Source: Diphasiastrum complanatum (Eukaryota; Streptophyta; Lycopodiopsida; Lycopodiales; Lycopodiaceae). From it: a stretch of 64,000 nt of DNA. The translations under genes were made by a program, and so were the position numbers. The stretch is taken from positions 28,588,845 to 28,652,844 of the forward strand of contig CM055095.1 of NCBI GenBank assembly GCA_029204225.1. The letters are read 5' to 3'. Shown here piece after piece: positions 62,865 through 64,000 of this stretch (position 1 is its first letter; each line of letters starts with the position of its first letter). The notes beneath the pieces were generated by a model. It saw only the letters and a program-made list of their open reading frames with translations. It was not told the origin of the DNA and searched no databases.

Positions 62865-63149
62865 ATGGTGATTTGTCAACAGTTGAGTACGGCACTCAAT
62901 GATATGAATAATCGTAATCAGATGAGAGATCAGCAAATGGAGGTTCTGTTGAATCAAGTCAAATTGATGTCTTCACCCAATCTTGGTTTTCAACCAAAGG
63001 TTTATGCAGGTGAGAAGAAGGAGAAGAAACCTGAGGTCGTCAAGGACTGGCTGGCCAAGTGGAGTAGTTACTTCAATTTGCATGGTGCTCCTGATGAGAA
63101 TAACCAAGATTTGTGCAACCCATCAAGGAAAGAGCATCGACAAGACTAG
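62865..63149 (+). pseudogene. Gypsy-like gag N-terminus
   Basis: The + frame has QMRDQQMEVLLNQVKLM, then PKVYAGEKKEKKPEVVKDWL and AKWSSYFNLHGAPDENN. This resembles the opening of a retrotransposon gag domain (basic linker followed by WL..W..YF.L). It breaks shortly afterwards. Position behind a PBS supports gag. Confidence 0.6.
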
Positions 63150-64000
63150 ACTTTCAACTGAGAGAAGAACTATAGAAACGCCTAGAAGCAAAATGGAGGA
63201 TACAGACCTTCCAGAAGTTAGAATCTGCCCAAAAACTAGAAGTGAAACCATTCATGGCAGATGCAACGAAAGAAAGAGACACGAGGAAAACACTCAGGCA
63301 TGCAAGTTGTGAAGCTGCTGGAGACTCTCCAATTTTGAGAATGTCAACCACTTGCAGTAATAAGACATTCTGGTTACATTGCGGAAATTGCGAAAGCAGT
63401 TTTTGATAAAGACTGGCAGCAATAAGCACTTGGTTTTACGCAAGCGAACGAGGATCTACGCTTTTCCAAGTTATAATCGTAGATGCCAATGCAGAAGCGG
63501 AATGACATCATTCATTATGAGTTGCAGTGGGTCCTGCACATTAGGGGTGAGATGATGTTGGCTGATTCTGACGAACCCCCAAGATACTCGGCCAGAGCTA
63601 CCCAAGAGCATCTCTCACCTTAGACCGAGGAGGCCTCTGAGAAGATGAGACTAACAAAGACTAAGAGCCGAGTATGAGAACTGAGGAATACTAGTTAATA
63701 TTTTCAAGTAGAAACTGTGTAAGCCTCATGGTGAATCCCGGAAGATGGAATGACCATGTAGGAACTATTATTTCTAGGCAAAGTAATAAATGCAAGTAGA
63801 CCTCTCTTAAAGAAAGTAAGGTGAGCCACCTTTTGATGGTGACCTCTAATGGAGAGCATTATTCCACTTGTAATTTGTGAAATGTGGAAATTCCACTAGG
63901 ATGCCACCTAAGGAGCTCTCTTGCTTATTTAGGAGACTCCCTCTTTGTGAAGAGGAGCTTTTTGTGAATTGTATCAACTCCATGCTGAAATGAGAAGAGC
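63150..64000. other. Open but unrecognised stretches, to the window edge
   Basis: A + frame from about 63122 to 63407 has one stop and contains RLEAKWRIQTFQKLESAQ and MADATKERDTRKTL. A second (about 63505-63627) has IIHYELQWVLHIRGEMM. I know no family for either. The last 300 bp look like LTR leader text without a boundary. Confidence 0.35.

Overview
The window is TE-dense nuclear DNA of a land plant. The evidence is a spliced plant-type gene with C2, GRAM and VASt domains and GT-AG introns, plant-type Ty1/copia and Ty3/gypsy (chromodomain) remnants primed by initiator tRNA-Met (TGGTATCAGAGC), and non-LTR retrotransposons. Very long TE-filled introns, abundant LINE debris and a restriction-endonuclease-like LINE domain would suit a fern or another non-angiosperm, but the species cannot be fixed from the sequence.

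The only host gene I can support fully is on the minus strand at 35716-8457. Nine exons (346, 1248, 183, 284, 117, 272, 172, 279 and 219 bp) splice with consistent phases into a 1039-codon frame plus stop. The product is C2 - linker - VASt - TM - C2 - GRAM - VASt, colinear with Arabidopsis At1g03370/At5g50170. Intron 6 (about 10.8 kb) and intron 8 (about 7.7 kb) hold most of the mobile DNA between 8.7 and 27.8 kb.

Layout. 1-4232: minus-strand LTR element with a zinc-knuckle ORF and no recognisable pol. 4.7-5.5 kb: gypsy chromodomain and 3' LTR. 5.5-5.7 kb: copia RT fragment. 5.9-7.3 kb: LINE C-terminus with an RLE-like domain and a (CT)n tail. 8.5-35.7 kb: host gene, its introns holding a solo LTR with target duplication, an inverted pair of GC-rich minisatellites, APE, RT and ORF1 parts of LINEs, gypsy INT and RT remnants and many (CT)n tracts. 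36.4-36.5 kb: candidate promoter and a G-run cluster. 37.5-39.5 kb: LTR-like repeats and copia INT debris. 41.2-45.2 kb: a young copia element with both LTRs but lacking protease and integrase. 45.2-45.9 kb: another LTR. 50.9-52.2 kb: a second RLE-type LINE. 53.1-59.9 kb: two linked minus-strand copia copies with an inverted gag segment between them. 61.6-63.2 kb: a gypsy 5' LTR, PBS and gag.

The most interesting signal is a LINE group whose 3' end is a short stem-loop (ATACC/GGTAT or ATGCC/GGCAT, showing covariation) followed by (CT)n. Three members are bounded by (CT)n on both sides, as expected for insertion into CT microsatellites. A CACACGTGTG palindrome associated with CCGTAC also recurs in otherwise different LTR elements. 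No viral genome, CRISPR array, tRNA or rRNA gene was seen.
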